Source: an uncultured Clostridium sp. (lineage in GTDB: Bacteria > Bacillota > Clostridia > TANB77 > CAG-508). Taken from it: 39,649 nt of DNA. This document shows, piece after piece, positions 1-11,800 of the stretch; position 1 is the first letter of the stretch, and every line of letters starts with the position of its first letter. Both the position numbers and the translations under genes were made by a program. The stretch is from NCBI GenBank assembly GCA_947303785.1, contig CAMYZH010000013.1, positions 1 to 39,649 of the forward strand, written 5' to 3'. The notes under the pieces were generated by a model, which worked only from the letters and a program-made list of their open reading frames with translations, was not told the DNA's origin and made no database searches.

Positions 1-82
1 GAGGATATTGACACTATTTAAAACAGTGTCAATATCCTCCGTCCCATTTGACAGTCCCATTTGACAGCCCTTTCTGACACAC
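1..82. repeat. REP cluster with a 15-bp perfect hairpin at the window edge
   Basis: GAGGATATTGACACT-ATTTAAAAC-AGTGTCAATATCCTC, then CGTCCCATTTGACAGTCCCATTTGACA. Confidence 0.85.
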
Positions 83-88
83 TAGCTA

Positions 89-1048
89 TTACAAATTCTT
101 CTTAAAATACTCTACATCTTCTGGATCCAGGTTGTGTTGAACTTTTTTTAATGCACTCAGGCTTCTAACACATAGTTGTAGTATTTCTCCAATATTATTA
201 CTTTTTATTCTATTTTGTAGTGAAATCAATGCTTCTTCTTTTTGTTCATCTGGTAAAACATATTTAATAATATCAGAAATAGTTGATGAATCTAACTTAT
301 AGCAACATTTATATAAAGTCTCCATTTTTTTATCACTAGGAATATAATATTGTATAAGATCATAAATTTGTTTAGTAGTTAATTCGTTATATACAATATC
401 TAAAACATCTGAAATTTTCCTTGTTTCCGTACCACATACAATTTCATAAAGGTCTGTTCTATTTATCTCTTTTTCATATAACCTTAATGCTTCCATCTTT
501 CTATCAGTATCTAGCGTTTTTACTATAGAAGCAATAGAATAACCGTCTAGCTGGTCACTATATAAATTTAAACATTCTAATCTTTCATACAATGGCACAT
601 AGTTTTTAATGATATCTGCAATATCTGCCGAATCTAACCTTTCTGAACATTTTTTCAAAGCATATGATCTTTGATCTGGTGGAATATTATTAAACAATTG
701 ATAAATATCTTCAACTGATAATTTATATTCATATTTATCTAAGACTTCAATTTTGCCATTATAATCTAATTTTTTTAAAGCAAGTTCAGCTAAATCAAAT
801 GGCGCTATATTTCTAATTGCAATGCCAATTCCCTCCAGTCTTCTGTTCATAGGCAAATTAGATATAATATGAACTATCGAATCTGAATCCATTTCTTGAG
901 AATAGTTTTGTAAAATATCTAATACTTTATCTGAATCTTTCTCTCTAACCGCCATGAGTACAATCTTATCTATTTCTAAGCTTTTAGAAGGTAGTGCTTT
1001 TATTTTTTTACCAAAAAATATTTCTTTTAACCTTTCAAATAATTTCAT
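89..1048 (-). CDS. Uncharacterised alpha-helical tandem-repeat protein
   Basis: 319 aa ORF with degenerate ~32-36 aa repeats (LDSADIADIIKNYVPLYERLECLNLYSDQLD / LDSSTISDIIKYVLPDEQKEEAL). Confidence 0.7.
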   Translation of the reverse strand: MKLFERLKEIFFGKKIKALPSKSLEIDKIVLMAVREKDSDKVLDILQNYSQEMDSDSIVHIISNLPMNRRLEGIGIAIRNIAPFDLAELALKKLDYNGKIEVLDKYEYKLSVEDIYQLFNNIPPDQRSYALKKCSERLDSADIADIIKNYVPLYERLECLNLYSDQLDGYSIASIVKTLDTDRKMEALRLYEKEINRTDLYEIVCGTETRKISDVLDIVYNELTTKQIYDLIQYYIPSDKKMETLYKCCYKLDSSTISDIIKYVLPDEQKEEALISLQNRIKSNNIGEILQLCVRSLSALKKVQHNLDPEDVEYFKKNL

Positions 1049-1169
1049 TCTTTTGTACCTCTAACTAATTTTACATCAATAGTATATCACTAATAGCCGG
1101 CACTAATATTACACTTTGTTTACATTTTTAATACATTTGTGTAATGTTATTAATCAGCCTTTCTACTCC

Positions 1170-1207
1170 AAAAAAAACAAGCACTGAATAAAATTAATCA
1201 ATGCTTG
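1170..1207 (-). terminator. Rho-independent terminator downstream of uvrA
   Basis: Minus strand CAAGCATTGA-loop-TTCAGTGCTTG followed by T8. Confidence 0.75.
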
Positions 1208-1215
1208 GCTTTATC

Positions 1216-4041
1216 TTATTTTTCTAAATACTTGGCTATAAATTTTCCTGTTTCAGATTCAGTATTTCTTGCAACTTGTTCAGGAGTACCTATAGCAATA
1301 ACTCTACCACCAGCTTCTCCACCTTCTGGGCCTAAATCAATAATATGGTCGGCAGTTTTAATTAAATCTAAATTATGCTCAATTACAATAATTGTATTTC
1401 CAGTATCCACTAACCTTTGCAAAATATCTACTAATCTATGTACATCATCTATATGAAGCCCTGTTGTAGGCTCATCCAAAATATATAGAGTTTTCCCTGT
1501 AGCTCTTTTAGAAAGCTCTGTTGCAAGTTTTACTCTTTGAGCCTCACCACCTGATAAAGTTGTTGATGGCTGTCCAAGTTTAATGTAACCAAGTCCAACA
1601 TCATATAAAGTTTGCATTTTAGTTTTAATTTTTGGAATATTTGAGAAAAAGTCTAATGCTTCTTCTACAGTCATGTCAAGAACATCAGCAATACTCTTTC
1701 CTTTATATTTTGCCTCCAAAGTTTCTCTGTTATATCTCTTACCATGGCAAACTTCGCAAGGAACATAAATATCAGGTAAAAAGTTCATCTCAATTTTAAT
1801 AATTCCATCACCTTGGCAAGCCTCACATCTTCCGCCTGCAACATTAAAACTGAATCTTCCTTTTTGATATCCATGTATTTTAGCTTCATTAGTATTTGCA
1901 AAAATATCTCTTATTGTATCAAATACCCCTGTATATGTAGCTGGATTTGATCGAGGAGTTCTTCCAATTGGTGATTGATCAATATTTATAATTTTGTCAA
2001 TATTTTGTACTCCTTTTATTTCTTTGCATTTCCCTGGTTTTATATTAGAACCATATAATTCTCTTGCTAGATAATTATATAAAACTTCATTTACAAGAGT
2101 ACTCTTTCCAGATCCTGAAACACCTGTAACACAATTAAATACACCTAAAGGAAATTTAACATTAACATTTTTTAAATTATGCTCTGTAGCCCCAATTATT
2201 TCTATACTCTTTCCATTAGATTTTCTTCTTTTTTTCGGAACAACAATCTTTTTCTTTCCACTTAAGTATTGTCCTGTTATTGATTCAGAAACAAGTTTAA
2301 TTTCCTCAGCTGTTCCTTGTGCAATAACATTTCCGCCATGAACTCCAGGTCCTGGACCTATATCAATAATTTGATCTGCTGCATACATAGTATCTTCATC
2401 ATGTTCTACAACAATTAAAGTGTTTCCTAAATCTCTCAACTTTTTAAGTGTTGCAAGCAATTTATCATTATCTCTTTGATGCAAACCTATACTTGGTTCA
2501 TCTAAGATATATAACACTCCGCTCAAGCCAGAACCGATTTGAGTTGCAAGCCTAATTCTTTGAGCTTCTCCTCCTGAAAGAGTTCCTGCAGATCTAGATA
2601 ATGTCAAATATGATAAACCTACATCTATTAAAAATTGTAATCTTTGGTTCAATTCTCTAAATATTTGATCTGCTATCATTCGATCTTTTTTACTTAAATC
2701 CAAACTTTCTAAATATTTCTTAATTTCTGTAACAGGCATATCTGTTAATTGATTAATATTTTTGTCTCCTACTTTTACAGCTAATACTTCATTTTTTAAT
2801 CTTGCTCCATTACATGTATGGCAAGGTTTCTCGCTCATATAAAGTTCATAAAAATCTCTCATACCTTGAGATTTAGTTTCTCTATAGCGTCTATCAAGTG
2901 TAGGAATAACACCTTCAAATGGAGTACTAAACTTTCTGGTTCCAATTGAAGAAGTATATTCAAAGTCTATTACATCATCACCAGTTCCATATAGAATTTT
3001 ATCCAAAAATTCACGAGGAAGCTTTTTAATTGGCTTTTTAATATCTACTCCATAGTATTTTCCAATTGATTCAAAATACATTCTAGCCATAGTTTCGCCT
3101 TTTTTCATAGTACTTGACCCAAAGGCTTTAACTCCATCATATAAAGTCTTATTTTTATCAGGAATAACCAAATCTTCATCCATTCTCATTAAATAACCTA
3201 TACCAGTACATTCCGGACAAGCACCTTGAGGATTATTAAAAGAAAACATTCTAGGAGTCAATTCTTCAAAACTAAAACCACAATCAGGACAAGCATAATT
3301 TTGACTATAAATTTTCTCACCTTTATCCATAGCATCAATAGTAACCAAATTATTAGCATATTTTAAAGCAGTTTCAACAGATTCAGTTAATCTATTTCTG
3401 ATATCATCTTTAATTACCAATCTATCAACAATAATATCTATATTATGTTTTTTCTTTCTATCTATTTCAATATCGTCAGAAAGTTCATACATCTTTCCAT
3501 CAATTCTAGCTCTAACAAATCCATCTTTTTGGAAATCGTCAAGTAATTTTACATATTCGCCCTTTTTTCCCCTAATTACAGGAGCTAACACTTGAATTCT
3601 AGTGCCTTCTGGCAATTCCATAATATTATCTATAATTTGATCAATTGATTGTTTTTCTATTTTGGTTCCACAATTTGGGCAATATGGAACACCAATTCTC
3701 GCATACAATAAACGAATAAAATCATATATTTCTGTAACAGTTCCTACTGTTGATCTTGGATTTCTAGAAGTAGTTTTTTGATCAATTGAAATAGCAGGTG
3801 ATAAACCTTCAATACTTTCAACATCAGGTTTCTCCATCAACCCTAAAAACTGTCTTGCATAAGAAGACAAACTCTCAACATACCTTCTCTGCCCCTCAGC
3901 ATACAAAGTATCAAATGCAAGTGAAGACTTTCCAGAACCAGAAAGTCCAGTAATTACAACTAATTTATCTCTTGGTATTTCAAGATTAATATTCTTCAAA
4001 TTATGTTCCTTTGCACCTTTTATAATAATAGAATTACTCAC
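1216..4041 (-). CDS. uvrA: Excinuclease ABC subunit A
   Basis: Full-length UvrA: two Walker A motifs ([22 protein letters not shown]), CxxC zinc motifs, LSGGEAQR twice. Confidence 0.98.
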   Translation of the reverse strand: MSNSIIIKGAKEHNLKNINLEIPRDKLVVITGLSGSGKSSLAFDTLYAEGQRRYVESLSSYARQFLGLMEKPDVESIEGLSPAISIDQKTTSRNPRSTVGTVTEIYDFIRLLYARIGVPYCPNCGTKIEKQSIDQIIDNIMELPEGTRIQVLAPVIRGKKGEYVKLLDDFQKDGFVRARIDGKMYELSDDIEIDRKKKHNIDIIVDRLVIKDDIRNRLTESVETALKYANNLVTIDAMDKGEKIYSQNYACPDCGFSFEELTPRMFSFNNPQGACPECTGIGYLMRMDEDLVIPDKNKTLYDGVKAFGSSTMKKGETMARMYFESIGKYYGVDIKKPIKKLPREFLDKILYGTGDDVIDFEYTSSIGTRKFSTPFEGVIPTLDRRYRETKSQGMRDFYELYMSEKPCHTCNGARLKNEVLAVKVGDKNINQLTDMPVTEIKKYLESLDLSKKDRMIADQIFRELNQRLQFLIDVGLSYLTLSRSAGTLSGGEAQRIRLATQIGSGLSGVLYILDEPSIGLHQRDNDKLLATLKKLRDLGNTLIVVEHDEDTMYAADQIIDIGPGPGVHGGNVIAQGTAEEIKLVSESITGQYLSGKKKIVVPKKRRKSNGKSIEIIGATEHNLKNVNVKFPLGVFNCVTGVSGSGKSTLVNEVLYNYLARELYGSNIKPGKCKEIKGVQNIDKIINIDQSPIGRTPRSNPATYTGVFDTIRDIFANTNEAKIHGYQKGRFSFNVAGGRCEACQGDGIIKIEMNFLPDIYVPCEVCHGKRYNRETLEAKYKGKSIADVLDMTVEEALDFFSNIPKIKTKMQTLYDVGLGYIKLGQPSTTLSGGEAQRVKLATELSKRATGKTLYILDEPTTGLHIDDVHRLVDILQRLVDTGNTIIVIEHNLDLIKTADHIIDLGPEGGEAGGRVIAIGTPEQVARNTESETGKFIAKYLEK

Positions 4042-4128
4042 TTAAAAATCCCCCTATAAATAATCTTTAAACTATCTACATGTTTTTGTATTTTATCATA
4101 CTTTTCAAAGATTGTCACTACTAAAGTA

Positions 4129-4282
4129 TGTCAAACGAGGCTGTCAAATGGGACTGTCAAATGGGACGGGCTTTTTTGACACACTCTACAATTTTCAAAT
4201 AATTCTAAAACACACTTGTAAAGCACATTTGGTTAGACAAGTGTCAAAAAAGCCCGTCCCATTTGACAGCCCCCGTTTGACA
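4129..4282. repeat. Large inverted REP pair (REPIN-like)
   Basis: Left arm TGTCAAACGAGGCTGTCAAATGGGAC(TGTCAAATGGGAC)GGGCTTTTTTGACAC, right arm is its near-perfect reverse complement with ~58 nt between; the left arm carries an extra 13-bp tandem copy. Confidence 0.85.
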
Positions 4283-4283
4283 T

Positions 4284-4308
4284 AAAAAAATGCTAGGAAG
4301 ACCTAGCA
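4284..4308 (-). terminator. Rho-independent terminator of the sortase gene
   Basis: Minus strand TGCTAGG-TCTT-CCTAGCA-TTTTTTT. Confidence 0.85.
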
Positions 4309-4324
4309 CTACTATTTAATTTTT

Positions 4325-5167
4325 TTACTTTGCCATTATAACAATTCTACTTACATTATCGTCAGAGCAACATGATAGTATTATTTCTGGCCTATCCGAA
4401 TCTTCTAATAAAAAACTTACATCTTCAGGAGTAGTTACAATCTTATTATAAATAGTATATGTTTTAACAATTCCATCCAAAGTAGTTACTTTAATAATAT
4501 CTCCATTACTTAACTTATTATTATTAGAAAAAAGTTTTCCATTTCTATAATTATGACCTACAATTAAGGTCTTTCCGCTTTTATTGAGTTCTCCAGTTGT
4601 ATAAAGTTGACATGCAGCTATTTCCATTCCTCCAACTGTTTGATTACTTAAAATATACATGTTTACACCAGTTTTAGGAATCTCAATTTTTCCAATTGTC
4701 GAATAACCTTGATAAATAGAAGGAATCAAATTATTATCCTCATCTTCTTTTTTGGTTTGATTGTCACTGCTGATTTCAGGCTCCACTTTTTTTATAGAAT
4801 CATCTACACTTCTAGCTCTTGAAGAAATAGTATTTTCCCTAACTTCTTTTTTTACTTCCAAATCATTAACACTATTCGAATTTGAATTACTAGCAGTATC
4901 TTTAACCTCTTTTAATATCTCATCTTCAGCAACTTCTTTAATAGGTATTTCTTCAATAACATTTTCTAAAGGCTTCTCATCTTTATCAAGCACATAGTAT
5001 TCAACCATTGCCTCTGCAACATCTTTTTCTGTAGTATCTCTCATTAAATATTCTTCTGTGAAAAATTTTACAACCATAACTAGCTCTACCCATATAACTA
5101 TAAAAAGTAGTATAAGAAGCCAAATTATGGTAGCTTTACTGCTTCTCTTAGCCATAAAATTTTTCAC
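4325..5167 (-). CDS. Sortase family protein with N-terminal TM anchor and low-complexity linker
   Basis: N-terminal TM; IGKIEIPKTGVNMYI, LIVGHN (His), IILSCC (Cys), SRIVIMAK (Arg) sortase core. Confidence 0.8.
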   Translation of the reverse strand: MKNFMAKRSSKATIIWLLILLFIVIWVELVMVVKFFTEEYLMRDTTEKDVAEAMVEYYVLDKDEKPLENVIEEIPIKEVAEDEILKEVKDTASNSNSNSVNDLEVKKEVRENTISSRARSVDDSIKKVEPEISSDNQTKKEDEDNNLIPSIYQGYSTIGKIEIPKTGVNMYILSNQTVGGMEIAACQLYTTGELNKSGKTLIVGHNYRNGKLFSNNNKLSNGDIIKVTTLDGIVKTYTIYNKIVTTPEDVSFLLEDSDRPEIILSCCSDDNVSRIVIMAK

Positions 5168-5306
5168 CTCATATTAAATTATTATAATATTCCAAAAATA
5201 GATAAACTATTTAAAACATCAATACATTGGTATTTTATCACATTTGTTTACATAAATCAAGCCTTGCCATTGGCAACTTTTTAATTTATATAATATTTGC
5301 AATAGC

Positions 5307-7282
5307 CTACTTTTCGTCAAACTTCTCAAGCTCTTTGATCTTATCCCTCAATTCAGCAGCCTTTTCAAATTCCATAGCTTGCGCAGCTTTCAACATTTCA
5401 TCAGTAAGTCTACCAATAATATCTTCAACAGACTCATCTTTATTAATCTTATATTCAGCAGAAATATCCTCAACAATACTAGCCTTAATTAACTCTCTAA
5501 CAGACTTCTGAATTGTTTTAGGAACAATTCCATGCTCTTCATTATATCTCTCTTGAATTTCTCTCCTTCTATTAGTTTCAGAAATAGCTTTCTCCATTGA
5601 CTCAGTAAGCTCATCAGCATACATAATAACCTTTCCCTCAGTATTTCTCGCAGCACGTCCAATAGTCTGAATAAGCGATCTTTCTGAACGCAAAAAGCCT
5701 TCTTTATCAGCATCTAAAATTGCAACCAATGAAACCTCAGGAATATCTAGTCCCTCTCTTAAAAGATTAATACCAACTAAAACATCAAATTCCCCAATAC
5801 GAAGATCTCTAATTATTTCCATTCTTTCCAAAGCCTTAATCTCTGAATGCATATATCTAACTCTAATTCCAATATTTCTCAAATATGCGGTTAAATCTTC
5901 AGCCATCTTCTTAGTTAAAGTTGTAACTAAAACTCTTTCCTGCTTTTCAACTCTCTCATTTATCTGAGTAATCAAATCATCAATTTGATTTTCAACAGGC
6001 TTAACTTCAATTTTAGGATCCAATAGTCCAGTCGGTCTAATAATTTGCTCAACAACGTTTTCCTTTGAGTGTTCCTTCTCATAATCTGCAGGTGTAGCAC
6101 TTACAAAAATACATTGATTAATTCTCTCTTCAAATTCATTAAATTTCAAAGGTCTATTATCATAAGCAGATGGAAGTCTAAATCCATATTCAACAAGTGA
6201 ATCTTTTCTAGCCTTATCCCCATTATACATTGCCCTAACTTGAGGAATTGTGGCATGCGACTCATCAATCATGAGTAAAAAATCATCTGGAAAATAATCA
6301 AAAAGTGTAAATGGTGGACTTCCAGCTGGTCTTCCACTAATATGTCTAGAATAATTCTCAATTCCTTGACAAAACCCTGTTTCCTTTAACATTTCAATAT
6401 CAAAATTTGTTCTCTCTTCAATTCTTTGAGCCTCAATCAATTTGTTTTTAGATTTAAAATATTCTACTCTTTCTTCCATTTCTTTTTCAATTGTTTCAAA
6501 AGCTCTATCTAGCTTTTCTTTACTTGTAACATAATGAGAATTAGGGAACACCATAACATGTTCTCTTGTTGCAATAACTTTTCCTGTAAGAGGATTTATT
6601 TCAGAAATTTTCTCAACCTCATCTCCCCAGAATTCAACTCTAATTGCAGACTCTTCTTGATTTGATGGATAAATTTCTAAAATGTCTCCTTTAGCCCTGA
6701 AAGTTCCTCTCTTAAAATCCATCTCATTTCTAGTATATTGCATATTTACAAGCTTTTTCATTACTTTATTTCTTTCAATTTGCATTCCAGGTCTTAATGA
6801 AACAATCATATTCTCATAATCAATTGGGTCTCCTAAACCATAAATACAAGAAACAGAAGCAACGACAATAACATCTCTTGCTTCAAAAAGTGAGGCTGTT
6901 GCTGAATGACGAAGTTTATCTATTTCATCATTAATAGAAGCATCTTTTTCTATATAAGTATCAGATGATGCAATATATGCCTCTGGCTGATAATAATCAT
7001 AATAAGAAACAAAATACTCCACTCTATTTTCTGGAAAGAACTCTTTAAATTCTGAATATAACTGCCCTGCCAAAGTTTTATTATGTGCCAAAACTAAAGT
7101 TGGCTTTTGAACTTTTGCAATTACATTTGCCATTGTAAAAGTTTTTCCGAGAACCGAGTTACTCCAAGTAAAGTCTGGAATTTCTTACCTTCTTCTATTC
7201 CTTTTGATAAGTATTCAATTGCCTGTGGTTGATCACCTGTAGGCTTATATTCTGATACTAATTTAAACATATCTTTCTCCAT
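5307..7282 (-). CDS. uvrB: Excinuclease ABC subunit B; needs two +1 shifts (7149 and 7156) in the Walker A codons
   Basis: ORF 5307..7133 is UvrB from [20 protein letters not shown]; upstream minus strand encodes [42 protein letters not shown], joined to [11 protein letters not shown] only if two C residues in ACT(C)GGTTCT(C)GGAAAA are skipped. Confidence 0.93.
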
Positions 7283-7308
7283 TATTATTGAATATTTTTA
7301 TTATAATT

Positions 7309-8214
7309 TTAAAAACTTCTTGAGCTTCCTCCACCTCCGGATGAACCTCCTCCTCCGGAAAAGCCACCTCCAGAAAAGCCTCCTCTAGACGAACCTCCTC
7401 TAAAAGATCCACCCCCATAAAAGCCTCCACCAGAAAATTTACTCAAATCTTTAAACAATATCAAAGCATTTATCCATAAGCTTGCCATGCCACATCTAGT
7501 AAATACAATTTTATATTTTAAGAAAACAATACTTAATATCATCGGCAAAAAGACAGATGTTCCTCCAAATATGTTTTTGGATTTTTTTTGTTTTAATACA
7601 AATAGATTTACTACTATCACAATTGTAATATAAATTATTATAAATACTAATTGTCCTAGAGAAATACTAGCATCTAAATCATATTCTGCCAAATTTAAAT
7701 CTGTGGTAATATCAACTCCATATTCATTAGCCACTTCTTTCAGAACAGCTCCAAAACCATTTTTAATTCCATCATCATAATTATTATTTTTTAAATAAGG
7801 AATTATATACTCATCTTGTATCCTACCAGTTTTTCCATCTGTAAGTCTTCCTTCTAATCCATAACCAACTTCAATTCTAAATTTTCTATCTCCTGTTGAA
7901 CACAATAAAAGAACACCATTATTTTTTTTCGAATCACCTATTCCAAATTTTCTAAATAATTCTGTGGCATATTCTTCAATACTTTTTCCTTCAAGGCTTT
8001 CTACTGTAACAACAACTATTTGAGCTCCAGTTTTATTCTGTAAATCTATATTAGAATTTATAATTGATTTTTTAGTTTCTTCACTAAGAACATTTGCATA
8101 ATCATTTACATAAAAATCTTTAGTTTGAGAAACTATTGCTATAGATTCTAATGGCAGAAAAATTAGAAATAATAAACATAAGCAAATCAAACTCTTTCTA
8201 ATTTTAGAATTCAA
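7309..8214 (-). CDS. TPM-domain (YgcG-like) membrane protein with Gly/Ser-rich C-terminus
   Basis: VNDYANVLSEETKK...GYGLEGRLTDGKTGRI; Gly-rich tail; likely TTG start at 8214 with GGAGG upstream rather than the track ATG at 8286. Confidence 0.85.
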   Translation of the reverse strand: MNSKIRKSLICLCLLFLIFLPLESIAIVSQTKDFYVNDYANVLSEETKKSIINSNIDLQNKTGAQIVVVTVESLEGKSIEEYATELFRKFGIGDSKKNNGVLLLCSTGDRKFRIEVGYGLEGRLTDGKTGRIQDEYIIPYLKNNNYDDGIKNGFGAVLKEVANEYGVDITTDLNLAEYDLDASISLGQLVFIIIYITIVIVVNLFVLKQKKSKNIFGGTSVFLPMILSIVFLKYKIVFTRCGMASLWINALILFKDLSKFSGGGFYGGGSFRGGSSRGGFSGGGFSGGGGSSGGGGSSRSF

Positions 8215-8767
8215 CCGTTGGTACCTCCTGGCTTTTTTCAGATGCTTGAAAATAATCTTTTGATTTAAATCCAAACATTCCTGCAATTACATTAGTTGGA
8301 AATCTTTTAATTTTAGAATTATAAGTCTTTACAGCTTCATTATAATCTCTTCTAGCTGTAGCTATACGGTTTTCTGTTCCGGCCAATTCATCTGATAGCT
8401 GAATAAAGTTTTGTGAAGCCTTTATATCTGGATAATTCTCTACAATTACCATAAAGTTATTTAATGCAGTCGTTAGTTCATCATTTGCTTTGGCTTTCTC
8501 AGAAACACTTTTGGCTCCTGCTAATTTTTCTCTTGCATCAGTAACTGATTGTATTATCTCTTCTTCATGTTCATTATAACCTTTAACCGTATTTACCAAA
8601 TTTGGTATTAAATCTGCTCTTCTTTGTAATTGAGCATCTATAGTAGCAAACTTGTTATCTACTTCCTCTGAATCTGTTACAATTCCATTGTAACTACCTA
8701 TAACCATTAGTACTAATACTATAATAATTGCTACTATTCCTATAAGAATAATTTTAGATTTCTCCAT
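8204..8767 (-). CDS. LemA family protein
   Basis: YNGIVTDSEEVDNKFATIDAQLQRRADLIPNLVNTVKGYNEHEEE...RRDYNEAVKTYN...FPTNVIAGMFGF. Confidence 0.95.
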   Translation of the reverse strand: MEKSKIILIGIVAIIIVLVLMVIGSYNGIVTDSEEVDNKFATIDAQLQRRADLIPNLVNTVKGYNEHEEEIIQSVTDAREKLAGAKSVSEKAKANDELTTALNNFMVIVENYPDIKASQNFIQLSDELAGTENRIATARRDYNEAVKTYNSKIKRFPTNVIAGMFGFKSKDYFQASEKSQEVPTVEF

Positions 8768-8822
8768 TTTTTTATTCCTCCTTTTAATAATTTTATATTT
8801 ATAATTTTTTTATAAAAATTTA

Positions 8823-11800
8823 CTATATCAATAAAGACTCATCCTTATTGCCTTGCTCTTTCTCTTTAGCTCCTAACTTAAACAAAACACTATACAAATC
8901 TCTTCTCTCACTATCAGTATGTTTATCAAAACATCTCCTAGCAAAACTCACAAATGAAAAAGTTGCACCTGCACCTGTCCCAGCAACAATAACACCAGTA
9001 CCGCCATCTAAATTTCCTAAAAAGCTATTCTGAATCTCTCCTGTTATATCATATCCATTTTGCCTTAAATACTCTTCATGACTAATAGAAGAAAAATCAA
9101 TTTCTGGCTCACCATTTAAAATATATTTATACAATTCTTCAATCTTCATTTGTTCCGCTTCACTAGTTGCCTTAGCCAGTTTTACTTCCATATCCGCTTG
9201 AATCGCTTCTCTTGATTTTCGTCTTACAAATTTATTATCAACAACTTCAAATTCTAAGTTTAATAAAGGTTTTTCATAAAACACTTCTGAAATTTTTTCT
9301 TGATTAGAGTTTAAAGCATCAATTACAATTTCATTTATATTTCTTTCTCTATCTTTTCTATCTTTCTTTTTATTTCTATTTTGTTCTTTATCTCTTTTTA
9401 TTTCTGCCTCTAATGATACATCTTGAAATTTTGCTATCGTAGCTGCATCTATTCCAAGGCTTAGTAAAAACTCATTAGTCTTTAGTGCTGCAAACACTCT
9501 AGCATCAAACTCGTTTTCCATCTTCATATAGTTTCTATCATAAAACGAAGAATCAAATTCTTCTATTACACTTTCTTTTAACATTTTGTAAACTTTTTTA
9601 TCTAATACTTGATTATCTATCGCTCTCCTTTGAAAAGCATGTCTACACTCGTGAAAACAAGTATTAATCATCTCTACAATACTCAAAGATTTAAAATAAT
9701 CACTTGAAAATAGAATTCCACCATAAATATGTTGTCCAAGTGTATATTCCTCTAGTTTTCTAAAACCTACCTTGTAATCAAAAATTCCTGCATCTTCTAA
9801 AGTATCGCGTGTCAAGTCAATAATAACACCCTGCATTAAAGATAAATTCTCATTTTTATCAATATTTCCTAATATAGTTTCTTTTATTAAATAATTATAA
9901 AAAACTTTAGGTAATCTACCCTCTTTTAGCCTATGCAAATTCATCTGCTCTAAAAAATGTTCTTTTTGATTTTCAGGAACCCCACTTCCATCTTCAATCA
10001 TTTTTTTATATTCTTCAAGCTTTTCTGGCTCTTTCAAATTAGAAATGAGTTTAGAATAGATTTCAGTTAATTCTTTAGTATCCTTTTCAAAGGGAAGTTC
10101 AATGTCACCATCTATCAAGCTAGTCATAAATTGAATAATATTTGGATTTTCAAATATTTTCACATTATCTTCATTTAAGATAATTTTTAAGCCTTCTACT
10201 ATATTTTGCTTTTCAAAATGCTCTTTATCCTTCCATTTTTCTAAGCAGTAATCATCTAATTCTTTTAAAACAATATTTTTTTGAAAACTCTCTATACTAC
10301 TACAATCAATTTCATTATCATAGCCATTTTCTTTTATAGCACTAATTATTTTCCCAGCATTGTCATTATTCTTTAATTCTATTAGTTTTAAAGCCAAACA
10401 TCTATATGCGAATAATTTGTCAAAATCTGGTTCATTTATTAGATCTATTTCGCCTAACAATAAATCTAGATTTTCTTGTACTACAATTTCCTTAACTGAA
10501 GTTATGTATTCTAATAAATACTCTCCTAAATTATAACCTTTTGTTACGTTACTATTTTTAAAAAACTCAAATAATTGTGGAAGGCCTTTTATGCAACGAA
10601 GATTATTAAATTCTTCTTTCCATATGTCAAAAATACATCTTTCCTTGTCGTAATCATCAATTGCATCAAATGAAAACACTAAAGTTGCTAAAGCTTCTAT
10701 ATCCTGATAATCATAATTGAAATAAACTTGTGTACACAAATCAGAAATAATTCTAGATTTATCGTAACTATCTATATTTTCATCATTTGCAATTGTTGCA
10801 ATTATCCTTGGTAAATTTTCTTTTACTATATAATCATCAAAACAATCTAACACCTTGTTTATAATTGATCCTTTATGAAAGTCTCTAATATCTTCATTTG
10901 ATAAAATATCATTTACTAAATAAATTATTACTCCTGGCTTTTGCTCTTCTTTTGGAATATTATGATATAAATGTTTATAGATATCTTCACAATCACCTGT
11001 GAAATAAATATTATCTCCATATTTCTTTAATTCTTCAATAAGCTTTGGATAAACTACTCTTTTTATATCAAATGTAAACATTTCAAAAATACCAGCTTTT
11101 AACAGTATTTGCGTTCTCTCATCTAATCCGTTAATTCTTGATAATCTTTGATTTATTTCTATAATGATATCTTTAATCAAGTTTTTATCTTTTATTTTCT
11201 CATATTTATCGCTAAATATAGACTTTATCATAATATATTTATCAGACATTTTAACCCTATTATCATCTAATAATTGCTCAATAATTGAATCAACCTCATC
11301 ATTTGATATGTCTCTTGCCAAATATCTATAAAAACTTGCTAAAATATAACTTTTGCTATAATATCCCATCTCTTTTTCATTCATTACCATATCAGAAATA
11401 CTGGGAAATCTACTTTTTTGTTCATCTTTAGGTAAAATTTTAAAAAAAGATTGATAAAAATCACCTAATAAATCTTCTACGTCATCTAAAACTGCATAAC
11501 TACCTTTGGTAATTTCAAATAAAGGTTTAAGTTTTTCCTCTATAAATAAATCTAACATTTCAGGTTGTTTGCTAGATTCTATTTTGTTTATCATATGACA
11601 AATAATTTCAGATTTGAAAGAAAATTCTAATTCCTCTTCATCTTTTTCTAATATCTTTTCAGAAATTTCCAAAAAAACACTATCTTGACTTTGACTATCA
11701 AGAAAATCAAAATATTTACAAATAGCTTTACTCTTTTTCCCTTGTTCAATATTATTATCTTTGAATAATTCATCTATTAAGTTAGTTGTAATTACACCTT

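Noticed and set aside
3930-3960. Systematic CCAG to CCGAG base-calling error as a full explanation of the uvrB insertions
   Set aside because: The same CCAGAACCAG context in uvrA is unaltered, and the relA and paralog sites have different flanks. An artefact is still possible and is kept as a caveat.
5489-5713. 74-aa minus-strand ORF within uvrB
   Set aside because: Out-of-frame overlap with conserved UvrB sequence and no independent support.
8214-8286. Upstream ATG extension of the TPM protein
   Set aside because: Overlaps lemA out of frame; a TTG at 8214 with GGAGG upstream is a better start.
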